The position numbers were made by a program, and so were the translations under genes. Source: an uncultured Roseburia sp. (GTDB lineage Bacteria; Bacillota; Clostridia; Lachnospirales; Lachnospiraceae). From it: a stretch of DNA of 64,000 nt. Positions 33,867-44,224 of this stretch are shown in pieces. Location: the NCBI GenBank assembly GCA_910577925.1, contig CAJTOI010000001.1, forward strand, positions 190,528 to 254,527. Direction: 5' to 3'. Numbering within the stretch: the first letter of the stretch is position 1; every line of letters begins with the position of its first letter. A model generated the notes under the pieces. That model was not told the DNA's origin. It searched no databases and was given only the letters and a program-made list of their open reading frames with translations.

Positions 33867-34745
33867 TTAAAAATTTTGTCTCAAAAAATTTAAAAAGAAA
33901 TGCGAGATTCCCTTCTCACTTGTACTTACTTTCTTTTCAGGCGCTATCAGCCTTGATGCCACCGATTCAAACGCCTTTGCAGACTTCGCCTGCGGCATCA
34001 TAAGCGACACCGGCCTCTGCTGTCTGACAGAGTGCTCCAAAGCTCTGTCCTGAGGGATCATGCCGATATAGGCAATCTCACCCCCAAGAAACTGCTCAAC
34101 AACCGAATTCAGCTTCTCATAGACACCGGTTCCCTCCGCTTCGGAAATCACCTTATTAGAAAGAACATAAATTCTGTTCATCGAGGGGTCAAACCCCGCA
34201 TTTTTGTACAGCGCTTTCATCAGCGAATAGGAATCCGTAAGAGAACTCGGGTCCGGCGTCGTCACCAAAACCACCTCGGGACTCGCCATCACAAACTCCA
34301 GCACATGACTTGAAATCCCTGCCCCGGTGTCCACGATAATCACATCCGCCATCTGATCCAATTCCTGCAGCGCATGTACCAGATACACTACCTGTTCCTT
34401 TGCCAGGTTATTTAAACCGTCAATTCCGGTTCCTCCTGAAATAAATCCGATTCCGTTCGGCCCTTCCGTGATAATCTCACGAATATTTCTTCCGTGATAG
34501 ATAAGATCTCCAAGATTGTACTGTGGAATCGCGCCAAACATGACTTCCACATTTGCCAATCCAAAATCCGCATCAAAAATCAGCACCCGCTTCCCCAGCT
34601 TTTGTATCTGGATCGCAAGGTTTACGGCGACGTTTGACTTTCCCACACCGCCTTTTCCACTGGTTATAGTAATCACTCGGGCATTCGGCTTATTCTCCTG
34701 TTTTTTTAATCTAACCACATTTCTAAGCTTTTCTGCCTGATCCAT
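33867..34745 (-). CDS. flhG: Flagellar number regulator FlhG (MinD-like ATPase)
   Basis: A 292-residue MinD/ParA-type ATPase with the deviant Walker A GKGGVGKS at 30-37. The N-terminus MDQAEKLRNVVRLKKQ is the FlhG DQAxxLR motif that stimulates FlhF GTPase. Start set at the ATG at 34745, which has GGAG eight bases upstream; the longer frame overlaps flhF regions without homology. It controls flagellar number and placement. Confidence 0.95.
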   Translation of the reverse strand: MDQAEKLRNVVRLKKQENKPNARVITITSGKGGVGKSNVAVNLAIQIQKLGKRVLIFDADFGLANVEVMFGAIPQYNLGDLIYHGRNIREIITEGPNGIGFISGGTGIDGLNNLAKEQVVYLVHALQELDQMADVIIVDTGAGISSHVLEFVMASPEVVLVTTPDPSSLTDSYSLMKALYKNAGFDPSMNRIYVLSNKVISEAEGTGVYEKLNSVVEQFLGGEIAYIGMIPQDRALEHSVRQQRPVSLMMPQAKSAKAFESVASRLIAPEKKVSTSEKGISHFFLNFLRQNF

Positions 34746-34815
34746 GCTATTTTCTCCGTATTCTGCAGAAGCACACACATCAGCCCGCATGCCAGAATCA
34801 ATCCGCACACAAGCA

Positions 34816-36072
34816 CTAATCTGCCCTGCCTCCCAGCAGCTGCTTCACAATCTTCTGTGTATCAAATTCCTCAAGGTCATCCGGGACATTCTGTCCCGTC
34901 GTCATATATGCAAGCCTTGCTTCCGAGTACAACCTTAAATTCAGAATATTTCCGTAGGTCGTCGTCTCGTCAAGCTTTGTAAAAATCAGCTTATAGTCCG
35001 CGATCTCCTTGTAAATATCCGCAATCTCCAGCAGATCCCGATATTTTGTCGTCGCGCTGACCACGAGATATACTTCCTTGTCATAACTTTCATCCAATCC
35101 CTGAATCAGCTTTTTCATATCGTCGCACTGGCTGCTGCTCCGATGGGAAAATCCCGCGGTATCCACAAACACCAGATCACAGTCCGCAGCCCGCTCCACC
35201 GCCGCATTCAGCTCCTCCGCAGAATAGATGATATTCATCGGCGCATCGAGAATATTCGCATAGACACGGAGCTGCTCGGTCGCCGCGATCCGGTAGGTGT
35301 CCGCCGTCAGAAACGCAACCTTCTTCTCCTTCTCCACCTTGTATCTGGATGCAATCTTTGCGATTGTCGTCGTCTTTCCAACGCCTGTAGGGCCGATAAA
35401 AAATATGACCTTCGGCTTTTTCCCGTTCAGATCAATCACGGACGGCTGACCGAACTTCAGAATCATTTTCTGGTATACACTCGATAAAATATAGTCCACG
35501 CTGCTCCCGCTCCGGAGAATCTTCTCGGCCTCATCCATGATCTGATTCACATATTTCTCATTCACTTCATTCTCCAGCAGCGTGCGGTAAAGCATCTTCA
35601 CAAACTGCAGTCCCTCCGAATTTGCGGGCTGCGGAGGCTCCATGGGCTTCTCCGGCTTTACGCTGTCCGCAGACAGCTGCTTTTCAAGAATATTTGACAG
35701 ATTCTCCAGCCTTTTTTCAAGACCTTCGTTCGATTTCTCTACCGGTTTTTCCGGCTTTATGCTCCCCGCTCTCTGCAGCGCCGCAGGAATCCTCCCGCCC
35801 CCATCCGCAAGTCCGGAAAAGGAGATTTCCTCGTCCGCCGCCAGATTGATCCCTTCCCTGGCCGCCGCATTCGGCTTGGCGGGCGGCGCGGCAAACGCTT
35901 CCTTCTCCTCCATCGCCGCCGTCACCTCATAGGTAGCGCTCTTCATCATTTTAAACATGCCTTTGGGTTTGATCTCTTTGACATTCAGCACTACCGCTCC
36001 GGGACCAAGCTCTTTTTTTGCTTTCTCTATCGCTTCTTCTTTTGTTTTTCCCTGATACTTATTAATGGTCAT
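34816..36072 (-). CDS. flhF: Flagellar SRP-type GTPase FlhF
   Basis: A 418-residue protein with an N-terminal B domain (KYQGKTKEEAIEKAKKELG), a linker rich in Pro and Glu (60-145), an N domain and the SRP-family GTPase domain with GPTGVGKTT at 227-235. FlhF marks the site where the flagellum is built and works with FlhG. It abuts the flhA stop. Confidence 0.96.
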   Translation of the reverse strand: MTINKYQGKTKEEAIEKAKKELGPGAVVLNVKEIKPKGMFKMMKSATYEVTAAMEEKEAFAAPPAKPNAAAREGINLAADEEISFSGLADGGGRIPAALQRAGSIKPEKPVEKSNEGLEKRLENLSNILEKQLSADSVKPEKPMEPPQPANSEGLQFVKMLYRTLLENEVNEKYVNQIMDEAEKILRSGSSVDYILSSVYQKMILKFGQPSVIDLNGKKPKVIFFIGPTGVGKTTTIAKIASRYKVEKEKKVAFLTADTYRIAATEQLRVYANILDAPMNIIYSAEELNAAVERAADCDLVFVDTAGFSHRSSSQCDDMKKLIQGLDESYDKEVYLVVSATTKYRDLLEIADIYKEIADYKLIFTKLDETTTYGNILNLRLYSEARLAYMTTGQNVPDDLEEFDTQKIVKQLLGGRAD

Positions 36073-38106
36073 TTACGCTGTCACCATCCCTACTGATTGC
36101 AATTCTACATTCGATTCCACCTCATTGTATGAAATAACAATCAAATCTCTGAAATATTCCTCTGTCAACTTCTTAAAATACATTCTTACAATCGGCGATG
36201 TAATCACAATCGCTCCTTTTCCCATACTTTCAAGCTTGGAAACCTCTGATTCCACGGATGTGATAATCGCTTTTGTCTTTTCCGGATCCAGCGTCAGATA
36301 AGCGCCCTGCTCCGTCTGCTTCACAGAGGACATAATCTCCTGCTCCACCTTCGGGTCCAGCGTAATAACGCTCGTCGTCTCGTTTGCAGGGAAGTATTTG
36401 CTGGATATTGCGCGTTTCAGATTCTGCCGCACATACTCGGTCAGCACATCCGTATCCCTTGTGGTAGACGCATGGTCCGCAAGCGTCTCAAAAATACTGA
36501 GCAAATCGCGGATAGAGATTCCCTCGTTCAAAAGGTTCTGCAATACTTTCTGCACCTCGCCGAGGCCGAGCATCTTCGGAACCAGTTCCTCCACCAGCAC
36601 CGGATTGCTCTCCTTTAAGTTGTTGACAAGGTTCTGTACGTCCTGCCTTGTGAGCAGCTCCGCGATATGATTCCGGATCACCTCGGTCAGATGCGTCGCT
36701 ATAATGGACGGCGGATCCACAACCGTATAGCCGAGACTCTCCGCACGTTCTCTCTGGCTCTCCGTAATCCAGATTGCAGGCAAATGGAAGGACGGCTCAA
36801 ACGTCGGAATACCCGTAATCTCCTCCTCCACATAGCCCGGATTCATTGCCATATAGTGGTCAAACAGGATTTCTCCTTCTGTAATCTGTATTCCTTTTAT
36901 TTTAATTATATACTGGTTCGGGTTTAACTGAATATTGTCCCTCAGTCTTATAATCGGAACCACCGTACCGAGCTCCAGCGCAATCTGCCTTCGTATCATA
37001 ACCACGCGGTCGAGAAGGTCTCCTCCCTGATTGACATCCGCCAGCGGGATAATGCCATAACCGAACTCCAGCTCGATCGGGTCAACCTGCAGCAGCGAGA
37101 CCACATTTTCCGGCTTTCGGATCTCCTCGGCCTCGGTCTCCGCCATACTGACCTCCTCCTCGATACTCTCGATGCCGATGTTCCGGTCTACCATCTTTCC
37201 GACAACGGCAAATATAACTCCGAGCGGTACAAACAGAAACCACTCCAGCGGCGTCACAATGCCCAGAAATGCCAGTGCGCCGCCGACCAGATAAAGCACC
37301 TTCGGAATCCCAAAGAGCTGTTTCACCAGAATATTCGAGAAATCGGCTTCCTTCGACGCCTTGGTAACCAGAATACCGGTCGCCAGCGAAATCAGCAGCG
37401 ACGGAATCTGCGAGCAGAGACCGTCACCCATCGTCAGAAGTCCGAAATGCTGAATCGCATCGGAAAATTCCATCCCCTGACGGAGAACCCCCATCGCCGT
37501 ACCGCCGATCAGATTGACAAACGTGATAATCAGCCCGGCCGCCGCATCTCCCTTTACATACTTGGTCGCACCGTCCATAGAACCGAAGAACGTCGACTCT
37601 TCCTGAATCTTATTTCTCCGTTCTCTCGCATCTTTCTCGGAAATTGCCCCGGTATTTAAGTCCGCATCAATCGCCATCTGCTTACCCGGCATAGCATCCA
37701 GTGTAAAGCGCGCCGTTACCTCAGCCACACGCTCGGAACCTTTGTTGATTACCACAAACTGAATGATGATAAGGATAATAAACACAACGACACCGACAAT
37801 CATATCGCCGCCGCCCACGAAATTTCCGAAGGTCTCCACGACGTTTCCCGGATTTCCCGTCGTCAGAATCAGACGCGTTGAAGACACGTTCAGCGAAATA
37901 CGAAATATCGTTGTGAATAATAACAGCGTCGGGAAAAAGGACATATCCAGAACCTCTTTCACGAACAATGTATTAAACAGCACGATCAAAGCAATCGAAA
38001 TATTGAGCGCCAACATTACGTTAAGTAAAGCAGGCGAAATTGGCACAATTAAAAAGATGACTGCAGCCAGTATATAAAGCGCGACACCAATGTCAGCTTT
38101 TTTCAT
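36073..38106 (-). CDS. flhA: Flagellar export gate protein FlhA
   Basis: A 677-residue export gate subunit: about eight N-terminal transmembrane helices (to about 320), the FHIPEP-type cytoplasmic loop, then a large C-terminal domain that docks chaperone-substrate complexes. It ends next to flhF. The family is unmistakable (DAMPGKQMAIDADLNTGAI). Confidence 0.97.
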   Translation of the reverse strand: MKKADIGVALYILAAVIFLIVPISPALLNVMLALNISIALIVLFNTLFVKEVLDMSFFPTLLLFTTIFRISLNVSSTRLILTTGNPGNVVETFGNFVGGGDMIVGVVVFIILIIIQFVVINKGSERVAEVTARFTLDAMPGKQMAIDADLNTGAISEKDARERRNKIQEESTFFGSMDGATKYVKGDAAAGLIITFVNLIGGTAMGVLRQGMEFSDAIQHFGLLTMGDGLCSQIPSLLISLATGILVTKASKEADFSNILVKQLFGIPKVLYLVGGALAFLGIVTPLEWFLFVPLGVIFAVVGKMVDRNIGIESIEEEVSMAETEAEEIRKPENVVSLLQVDPIELEFGYGIIPLADVNQGGDLLDRVVMIRRQIALELGTVVPIIRLRDNIQLNPNQYIIKIKGIQITEGEILFDHYMAMNPGYVEEEITGIPTFEPSFHLPAIWITESQRERAESLGYTVVDPPSIIATHLTEVIRNHIAELLTRQDVQNLVNNLKESNPVLVEELVPKMLGLGEVQKVLQNLLNEGISIRDLLSIFETLADHASTTRDTDVLTEYVRQNLKRAISSKYFPANETTSVITLDPKVEQEIMSSVKQTEQGAYLTLDPEKTKAIITSVESEVSKLESMGKGAIVITSPIVRMYFKKLTEEYFRDLIVISYNEVESNVELQSVGMVTA

Positions 38107-38126
38107 ACCTCTTCCTCCTTCGTTAT

Positions 38127-39251
38127 CTACTGTCTAGTATTATATACCATTGCAAGAATCTCTGCCACTGCCTGATACAATTCCGGCGGAATTTCTCCGC
38201 CGATATCCACATTTGCATACAGCATCCTTGCAAGCGGTTTATTTTCCACAATTCTGATATTATTTTCCGCTGCAGCTTCCCGGATTTTCTGCGCCATATA
38301 ATCCTCGCCCTTTGCGAGGACAACCGGCGCCCGGTTCTGCTCCGGCTCATACTTGATTGCCACGGCCAGATGAGTCGGATTCGTGATGACCACATCCGCC
38401 TTCGGCACATCCTGCATCATACGTCTTCTGGAAGCCTCACGCATGCGCTGTCTCTGACGTCCTTTGATCTCAGGATTCCCTTCTGTATTTTTGTATTCAT
38501 CTTTTACTTCCTGCTTTGTCATCTTCATATCTTCACTGAATCGGAATTTTTGATAGACAAAGTCCGCAAGGCCGACAATCAGATATACAAAACTGATCTT
38601 TAAGCCGGCATTTATGATTACATCCCCGCACAGCGCCAACGCCTGATTTAACGGAATATCATACAAAATAAAAATGTCATTCTTATGGTCTTTAATAGAA
38701 GAATATGCGATATACATAATGACCGCTATTTTTAAGATGGATTTAAAAAGTTCAAATACCGAATCCTTCGACAAAATCCTTTTGAACCCGTTGATGGGAT
38801 TAAAGCGGTCCGCCTTCGGCTGCATCGGTTTCAGCGAAACCTTCCAGCCGACCTGTAAGATATTGACAAGCAGCGTAATCGCAAATCCAAAGATAAAAAA
38901 CGGCATCACAATCTTTATCATCTGTATCACAACCATAAAAATGAGATTGGTGACTACCTGTTCCGAAAAATTCACGGCTTTGATGGATATAAGCTCCGGT
39001 ATCCGATTGTACACGGAATAGAACACTTCCAGAAAACCGTTTCCAACCAACGATATAAAGATTTTCAGCACAAGAAACAGCACGATTAAGTCAAACGCTG
39101 CCGTCAGTTCCTTGCTCTTTGCAACCTTTCCGTCCTCCCTGGCTTCCCGCAGCTTCTTGGCCGTTGCCGGCTCTGTCTTTTCGCCGCCCGGCCCGTCCTT
39201 GGCAAACCACTGAAGATTATACTCCAATATCTGTCCTCTTCCCATACTCAA
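38127..39251 (-). CDS. flhB: Flagellar export switch protein FlhB
   Basis: A 374-residue export component with four transmembrane helices and a cytoplasmic domain that self-cleaves at NPTH (291-294), changing substrate class from hook to filament. It starts at a TTG at 39251 or the ATG at 39245; GAAGGA upstream favours the TTG. Confidence 0.96.
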   Translation of the reverse strand: MSMGRGQILEYNLQWFAKDGPGGEKTEPATAKKLREAREDGKVAKSKELTAAFDLIVLFLVLKIFISLVGNGFLEVFYSVYNRIPELISIKAVNFSEQVVTNLIFMVVIQMIKIVMPFFIFGFAITLLVNILQVGWKVSLKPMQPKADRFNPINGFKRILSKDSVFELFKSILKIAVIMYIAYSSIKDHKNDIFILYDIPLNQALALCGDVIINAGLKISFVYLIVGLADFVYQKFRFSEDMKMTKQEVKDEYKNTEGNPEIKGRQRQRMREASRRRMMQDVPKADVVITNPTHLAVAIKYEPEQNRAPVVLAKGEDYMAQKIREAAAENNIRIVENKPLARMLYANVDIGGEIPPELYQAVAEILAMVYNTRQ

Positions 39252-39252
39252 G

Positions 39253-40032
39253 CTAATACATTCCTTCTATGATGGATACAATCATTCTCTTCATCTCTTT
39301 GAAAATGAAATCTCCGATGCCCGGCAGCAGCGATACCGTGATAAACAACACCAGTATTCCTACCATAACCTTCATCTGAATACCCACCGCAAACATGTTC
39401 ATCTGCGGTGCAACCTTCGCCATAATTCCCAAAATACAGTTCAATATCATAATGCATGCAAATACCGGAAGGATAATACGGAACGCGATCACGTACATAT
39501 CCCCCATATAGCGGATCATTGTAATCAGCATACTGTCCCACTGAAAAATCTGCCCGTTTACCGGAATGACCTGATAGGAGTCTACAATCGCCTGCAGGAT
39601 ATAATGGTGCATATTGGTTGCCAATAACAATAATAATATAAAATAATTGTACAGATTACCGGTAATTGTTACCTGTGAATTAGTCTGCGGGTCAAACTGC
39701 TGTGCCATCGAAAGACCGATATCCATATCGATAATATTCCCCGCAAATAAAATAATGGAATTACAAATGTTTGCAGCAAGTCCTATCAGCAACCCTGTAA
39801 TTCCTTCCTTTAAAACTATGACTGCATATCCCAATACACCCGTATATCCGACTGCCGAATGATCGACCGTGCCAAAAATCAAAATCGCGACAAAGACGGA
39901 TAATCCGATCTTTGCCCGCGCCGGAACATCCTTTGTACTAAAAAACGGCGCTACCGATACCAGGCAGGATATGCGCACAATAATTAACAACAGTATTTCA
40001 AAATCTATCAGTGAAAACGTATATTCTACCAT
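39253..40032 (-). CDS. fliR: Flagellar export protein FliR
   Basis: A 259-residue polytopic membrane protein of the export channel, with about six hydrophobic segments. It forms the FliPQR helical complex with the two genes upstream. One base separates its stop from flhB. Confidence 0.94.
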   Translation of the reverse strand: MVEYTFSLIDFEILLLIIVRISCLVSVAPFFSTKDVPARAKIGLSVFVAILIFGTVDHSAVGYTGVLGYAVIVLKEGITGLLIGLAANICNSIILFAGNIIDMDIGLSMAQQFDPQTNSQVTITGNLYNYFILLLLLATNMHHYILQAIVDSYQVIPVNGQIFQWDSMLITMIRYMGDMYVIAFRIILPVFACIMILNCILGIMAKVAPQMNMFAVGIQMKVMVGILVLFITVSLLPGIGDFIFKEMKRMIVSIIEGMY

Positions 40033-40041
40033 GCCATGCCT

Positions 40042-40311
40042 TTAACCCAGATAAATACTGAAATTCGACCAGAGCCTGGTCATATACTCCGTCAGTTCCG
40101 TTAAAATCCAGGAACCCAACAGCATCATCCCTAAAAACACACAAATAATCTTCGGAACAAAGGTAAGCGTCTGCTCCTGAATCGACGTGACGGTCTGAAA
40201 AATACTGACAATCAGACCGACCACCAGAGAAATCAAAAGCAGCGGCGCAGAACATATAATAATTGTGTAAAGTGCCTCCCTCGCAATGTCAAGTACCTGT
40301 CCCTGTGTCAT
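40042..40311 (-). CDS. fliQ: Flagellar export protein FliQ
   Basis: An 89-residue two-helix membrane protein with the family pattern ISLVVGLIVSIFQTVTSIQEQTLTFVPK (partly matched, first 18 residues quoted as ISLVVGLIVSIFQTVTSI). Part of the FliPQR channel. Confidence 0.95.
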   Translation of the reverse strand: MTQGQVLDIAREALYTIIICSAPLLLISLVVGLIVSIFQTVTSIQEQTLTFVPKIICVFLGMMLLGSWILTELTEYMTRLWSNFSIYLG

Positions 40312-40345
40312 TGATTTCCACTCCTATCTCTACCAGTCCTTTTGT

Positions 40346-41209
40346 CTATAAAAATGTTTTTACCAGGTTACTCAGCACCAGGCTCCAGCCGTCCGCCAGG
40401 ATAAACAGCAATATCTTAAACGGCAGTGAAATCGTTGTCGGCGGCAGCATCATCATACCCATGGACATAAGCACCGACGCCACAACCATATCGATTACAA
40501 TAAACGGAATATAAATCACAAAGCCCATAATAAACGCATAGCGAAGCTCCGTGATAATAAAAGCCGGTATCATAACCGTCATGGGTATATCGTCATAATC
40601 TTCGTATACGGCTCCGGTAGGATCCATATCCGCAAAAAGCTTTACATCTGATTCCTGAACCTGTCCTTTTATAAACCTACGAATCGGGACCTCCGCTGCC
40701 GCAAACGCTTCCTCAATCGTTATCTCACCTGCATCCAGCGGTTGAAGCGCAGTCTCGTTAATCTCGGTGAACGTCGGCCACATAATAAAAAAGGTCAGAA
40801 ACAATGCCAGACCTACAAGCACCTGATTCGGCGGCGCAGTCTGCGTACCAATCGCTGTACGGATAAAATGAAGTACAATGATGATACGGGTATAGGACGT
40901 CAGCATAATCAAAAGCGAGGGCGCCAACGCAAGAATCGTCAGCAATAACAGCGTTTTGATCTCCGTGGACACCGTGACATCATCACTGCCGTATATAATC
41001 GACAACCCGTTTGTGCTGTCACTTTTCGCATCCACCGTCGGATTCGTATTCGGCTCGGAAAGACCCTCTATATGCTGTACTCCTACATCAGGATTCTCCT
41101 GAGCGGCATATGTCTTTGTGGCACCAAAACCGACTGCTAGCGCCGCCGCCAGAAACAATATCCCTGTCAGAAGTGATATTGTACAATATGTCTTTTTTCG
41201 TCTCGTCAT
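40346..41209 (-). CDS. fliP: Flagellar export protein FliP
   Basis: A 287-residue channel protein with an N-terminal signal sequence (about 10-30), a short extracytoplasmic region and four transmembrane helices. LLTILALAPSLLIMLTSYTR and the FIRTAIGTQ segment are typical. Five copies assemble with FliQ and FliR. Confidence 0.96.
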   Translation of the reverse strand: MTRRKKTYCTISLLTGILFLAAALAVGFGATKTYAAQENPDVGVQHIEGLSEPNTNPTVDAKSDSTNGLSIIYGSDDVTVSTEIKTLLLLTILALAPSLLIMLTSYTRIIIVLHFIRTAIGTQTAPPNQVLVGLALFLTFFIMWPTFTEINETALQPLDAGEITIEEAFAAAEVPIRRFIKGQVQESDVKLFADMDPTGAVYEDYDDIPMTVMIPAFIITELRYAFIMGFVIYIPFIVIDMVVASVLMSMGMMMLPPTTISLPFKILLFILADGWSLVLSNLVKTFL

Positions 41210-41212
41210 AAT

Positions 41213-41617
41213 CTAATCCTGCTTTTTCGAAAAACGTCCCTTCCATTTGTCCAGTATTTCCTGAAAACTCTCCTGCGTTCCGGCAGCCGTTCTGCTCCCA
41301 TTGGAAACCGTCATGCCTGCGAAATCTTCCTCCGACAGGCCTATCTCATCCTCCGTGAGTTTAGCGAGCATCGTTACCTCATCCTTACCGACTGCAACCA
41401 CAAGGTAGACATCGCCTAATTTTAAAATCTGGACACATTTATTGCCCGCAATGCGCACAGAGTCAACGACTCTGAACTGTCTGCCGGACATCTGCATCTG
41501 CTGAAAACCGCCGATCCATTTCGTGACAAAATATGTAATGGCGAGAACAAACGCAAATATAATCAGCACGCCCAAAAGCTGCAGGAAACTGGTAAGCGAT
41601 GAGCTCAGTAAAATCAT
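41213..41617 (-). CDS. fliO: Flagellar assembly protein FliO (FliZ)
   Basis: A 134-residue single-pass protein: a transmembrane helix at about 12-32, then a basic cytoplasmic domain (RQFRVVDSVRIAGNKCVQIL). FliO helps the FliP ring assemble. Called fliZ in Bacillus, where it also lies between cheY and fliP. Confidence 0.88.
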   Translation of the reverse strand: MILLSSSLTSFLQLLGVLIIFAFVLAITYFVTKWIGGFQQMQMSGRQFRVVDSVRIAGNKCVQILKLGDVYLVVAVGKDEVTMLAKLTEDEIGLSEEDFAGMTVSNGSRTAAGTQESFQEILDKWKGRFSKKQD

Positions 41618-41618
41618 A

Positions 41619-41978
41619 CTAGCCCACTACTTTTTTCACTGCTTCAAGCACACGCTCTGCCTGGAAAGGCTTTACTATAAAGTCCTTCGCTCCGGACTGA
41701 ATCGCCTCGATAACCATCGCCTGCTGTCCCATTGCGGAACACATAATGATATTGGCAGCCGGATCAATCTCTTTGATCTTCTTTAATGCCTGGATTCCGT
41801 CCATGTCCGGCATGGTGATATCCATCAGTACCAAATCCGGCTTTGCATCCGGGTATTTCTCCACCGCAATCGCGCCGTTCTCCGCCTCTGCAGCTATCTC
41901 ATATCCGTTCTTTGTGAGGATATCTTTGATCATCATTCTCATAAAAGCTGCATCATCGCAAATCATAATTTTTGCCAT
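41619..41978 (-). CDS. cheY: Chemotaxis response regulator CheY
   Basis: A 119-residue stand-alone receiver domain with acidic pair Asp8/Asp9, phosphorylated Asp53 and Lys103. CheY-P binds FliM and FliY at the switch. Position between fliY and fliO is the Bacillus arrangement. Confidence 0.96.
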   Translation of the reverse strand: MAKIMICDDAAFMRMMIKDILTKNGYEIAAEAENGAIAVEKYPDAKPDLVLMDITMPDMDGIQALKKIKEIDPAANIIMCSAMGQQAMVIEAIQSGAKDFIVKPFQAERVLEAVKKVVG

Positions 41979-42017
41979 AACATTCTCTCCTATTCATCCA
42001 TGTTTTTTGGTTGTTTG

Positions 42018-43214
42018 CTATTTTATAATTTCGGTAATACGAATGCCATAGCTTTCCTCGATGATAACGACCTCGCCTTTGGCAACATATTTACCGTTTA
42101 CCAATACATCGATTGGCTCACCAGCAATACGATTTAATTCTATAATAGTTCCCGGGGTAAAATCAAGGATTTCTTTAATTGACTTTGAAGTTCTTCCCAG
42201 TTCAACCGTAACCTCAAGCGGAACATCCATGATCAAATCGATATTTTCCGGTCCGTAACCCACCGGAATATTCCCGGTAAACGGCTGGAACTGTGCCGGC
42301 TGTACATTGACCGGCTGTCCGTACATCATCTGAGGCATCATCTGAGGCATTCCCATATTCGGTGCACCCATCATCTGTGCGCCCATATTCGGGTCTCCCA
42401 TCATCGGCATTCCCATCCCCGGCGCACCCATCGGCATTCCCATATTGGGGGCTCCCATTCCCGGCGCCGCCGCCTGCGGCTGAGGCGCCGCCTGCTGAGG
42501 CGCCGGTTCCGGTTCCGATGTCGTGGCATTCAGGTCGTCCTGCATCGTCTTGGAGACACTCGTACACATCTCCTTCGCAAACGAAGTCGGATACAGCTGC
42601 ATGATCTCACTGTCAATCAGATCTCCGATCTCAAGCCGGAACGAAATCTTCACAAATTCATGAGACAGAAACTCATCGATTGCACTCTCATCGATCGTCT
42701 CCTGCAAATCAATCAGATCTGCCTGCGGCGGACTGATATCAATGACTTTATTGAGCATGGAAGACATTGACGTCGCCGCCGAACCCATCATCTGGTTCAT
42801 AGCCTCGCTGATTGCACTCAAGTGCAGCTCGCCGAGTTCTCCGTCCGTATTCGTTCCGTCGCCGCCCATCATCAAATCCGTAATAATCTTTACGTCGTTT
42901 TCTTTTAAGACAAGAATATTGCTTCCGTCCAATCCTACCGTATAAGCAATCCGGATAAATACACATGGCTTTTCATAGGAATCACAGATATCGCTCCACT
43001 GTGCGAAAGCCACCACCGGTGTAGAGATATCTACCTTGCGGTTTAAGAGGGAGAAAAGTGTTGTTGCCGCCGTTCCCATACTGATATTGGCAATTTCACC
43101 AATCGCATCCTTCTCCTCATCCGTCAAATCCTGTTCGACAGCCCCTTCTTCCGTAGGGGGCGTCGAGCTGTTCAGTAATGCATTGATTTCTTCTTGAGAC
43201 ATTGCTCCGTCCAT
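42018..43214 (-). CDS. fliY: Flagellar switch protein and CheY-P phosphatase FliY
   Basis: A 398-residue fusion of a CheC-like phosphatase region (about 30-200, with IGEIANISMG and ISEAMNQMMG active helices) and a FliN-type SpoA domain (320-398). The N-terminal AMSQEEINALL is a CheY-binding helix. A linker of about 80 residues (231-310) is Met/Gly/Pro-rich with repeats of GAPNMGMPM and related units. It forms the C-ring and removes phosphate from CheY-P. Confidence 0.95.
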   Translation of the reverse strand: MDGAMSQEEINALLNSSTPPTEEGAVEQDLTDEEKDAIGEIANISMGTAATTLFSLLNRKVDISTPVVAFAQWSDICDSYEKPCVFIRIAYTVGLDGSNILVLKENDVKIITDLMMGGDGTNTDGELGELHLSAISEAMNQMMGSAATSMSSMLNKVIDISPPQADLIDLQETIDESAIDEFLSHEFVKISFRLEIGDLIDSEIMQLYPTSFAKEMCTSVSKTMQDDLNATTSEPEPAPQQAAPQPQAAAPGMGAPNMGMPMGAPGMGMPMMGDPNMGAQMMGAPNMGMPQMMPQMMYGQPVNVQPAQFQPFTGNIPVGYGPENIDLIMDVPLEVTVELGRTSKSIKEILDFTPGTIIELNRIAGEPIDVLVNGKYVAKGEVVIIEESYGIRITEIIK

Positions 43215-43215
43215 A

Positions 43216-44196
43216 TTACTGCTCCTCCCTAATCACTGATGTAACTCTTACTGCATAATCATCACCGGAAACACCCGGGAGCGCAGTAAATTTCTTAATA
43301 TTGCCGACATACACATTCATCTCTTCATTCACTTTGCGGTCCAATCGGATAATATCGCCTCTCTGCAGTCCCAAAAAGTCGTTTACCGATATGACGCTGT
43401 TGCCGAGCACCGCTTTTAAAGGCATCGACGCTCTTGCAATCAGAGCTTCTATTGTATCGGCATATACCTGTTCGTCTTTCTCCTGTAAGCTCGAATACCA
43501 GTACTTGGTATTCAGCTTATCCATAACATCCTCCAATGTGATAAACGGAAGACAGACGTTGATAAGACCTTCTACCTCACCGATTTTAATATTTAATGTG
43601 ACAAGCGCAATCATCTCCATCGGAGATATAATCTGAGCGTACTGCGAGTTCGTCTCGATACGCTCCAGACGCGCTTCCAACGCACAGACACTGCTCCACG
43701 GTTCTTCGAGGAGATTGACGCAGATCGAGAAAATACGCTCCAGAATCAAAAGCTCAATCTCCGAAAATTCCCTCACTTTGTCAAGGGGAGCTCCGACTCC
43801 GCCCAGCATACGGTCGACGATCGTATAACCGATGTTCTCCGCGATCTCTATAATAATATTACCGCTCAGCGGTGCAAAATTGACAATCCCGAGCAACACC
43901 GGGTTCGACAGCGCATTCGAGAACTCGGAATACGTCACGGCTTCCGAACTCATGACCTCGACCTGAACATTTTTTCTCAGATATACCGGCAGGTTTGTCG
44001 ACAGCAGCCGACCATAATGTTCAAAAATGATTTCAAGCGTGCGCAAATGTTCTTTCGAAAACTTTGCAGGACGGGCAAAATCATAGTTCTTGACCTGCTT
44101 TTCATTTTTTTCTTTGATTTCTTCTGCATCCAGTTCACCGCTGCTTAAGGCTTTCAGCAAACTGTCTATCTCATTTTGAGATAAGACTTCACCCAT
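43216..44196 (-). CDS. fliM: Flagellar switch protein FliM
   Basis: A 326-residue C-ring protein. LSQNEIDSLL at the N-terminus binds CheY-P; the middle domain contacts FliG; the C-terminal SpoA domain pairs with FliY. It is one base from fliY. Confidence 0.96.
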   Translation of the reverse strand: MGEVLSQNEIDSLLKALSSGELDAEEIKEKNEKQVKNYDFARPAKFSKEHLRTLEIIFEHYGRLLSTNLPVYLRKNVQVEVMSSEAVTYSEFSNALSNPVLLGIVNFAPLSGNIIIEIAENIGYTIVDRMLGGVGAPLDKVREFSEIELLILERIFSICVNLLEEPWSSVCALEARLERIETNSQYAQIISPMEMIALVTLNIKIGEVEGLINVCLPFITLEDVMDKLNTKYWYSSLQEKDEQVYADTIEALIARASMPLKAVLGNSVISVNDFLGLQRGDIIRLDRKVNEEMNVYVGNIKKFTALPGVSGDDYAVRVTSVIREEQ

Positions 44197-44224
44197 TCTT
44201 CCCCACCACCTAACAAGTTATTTT

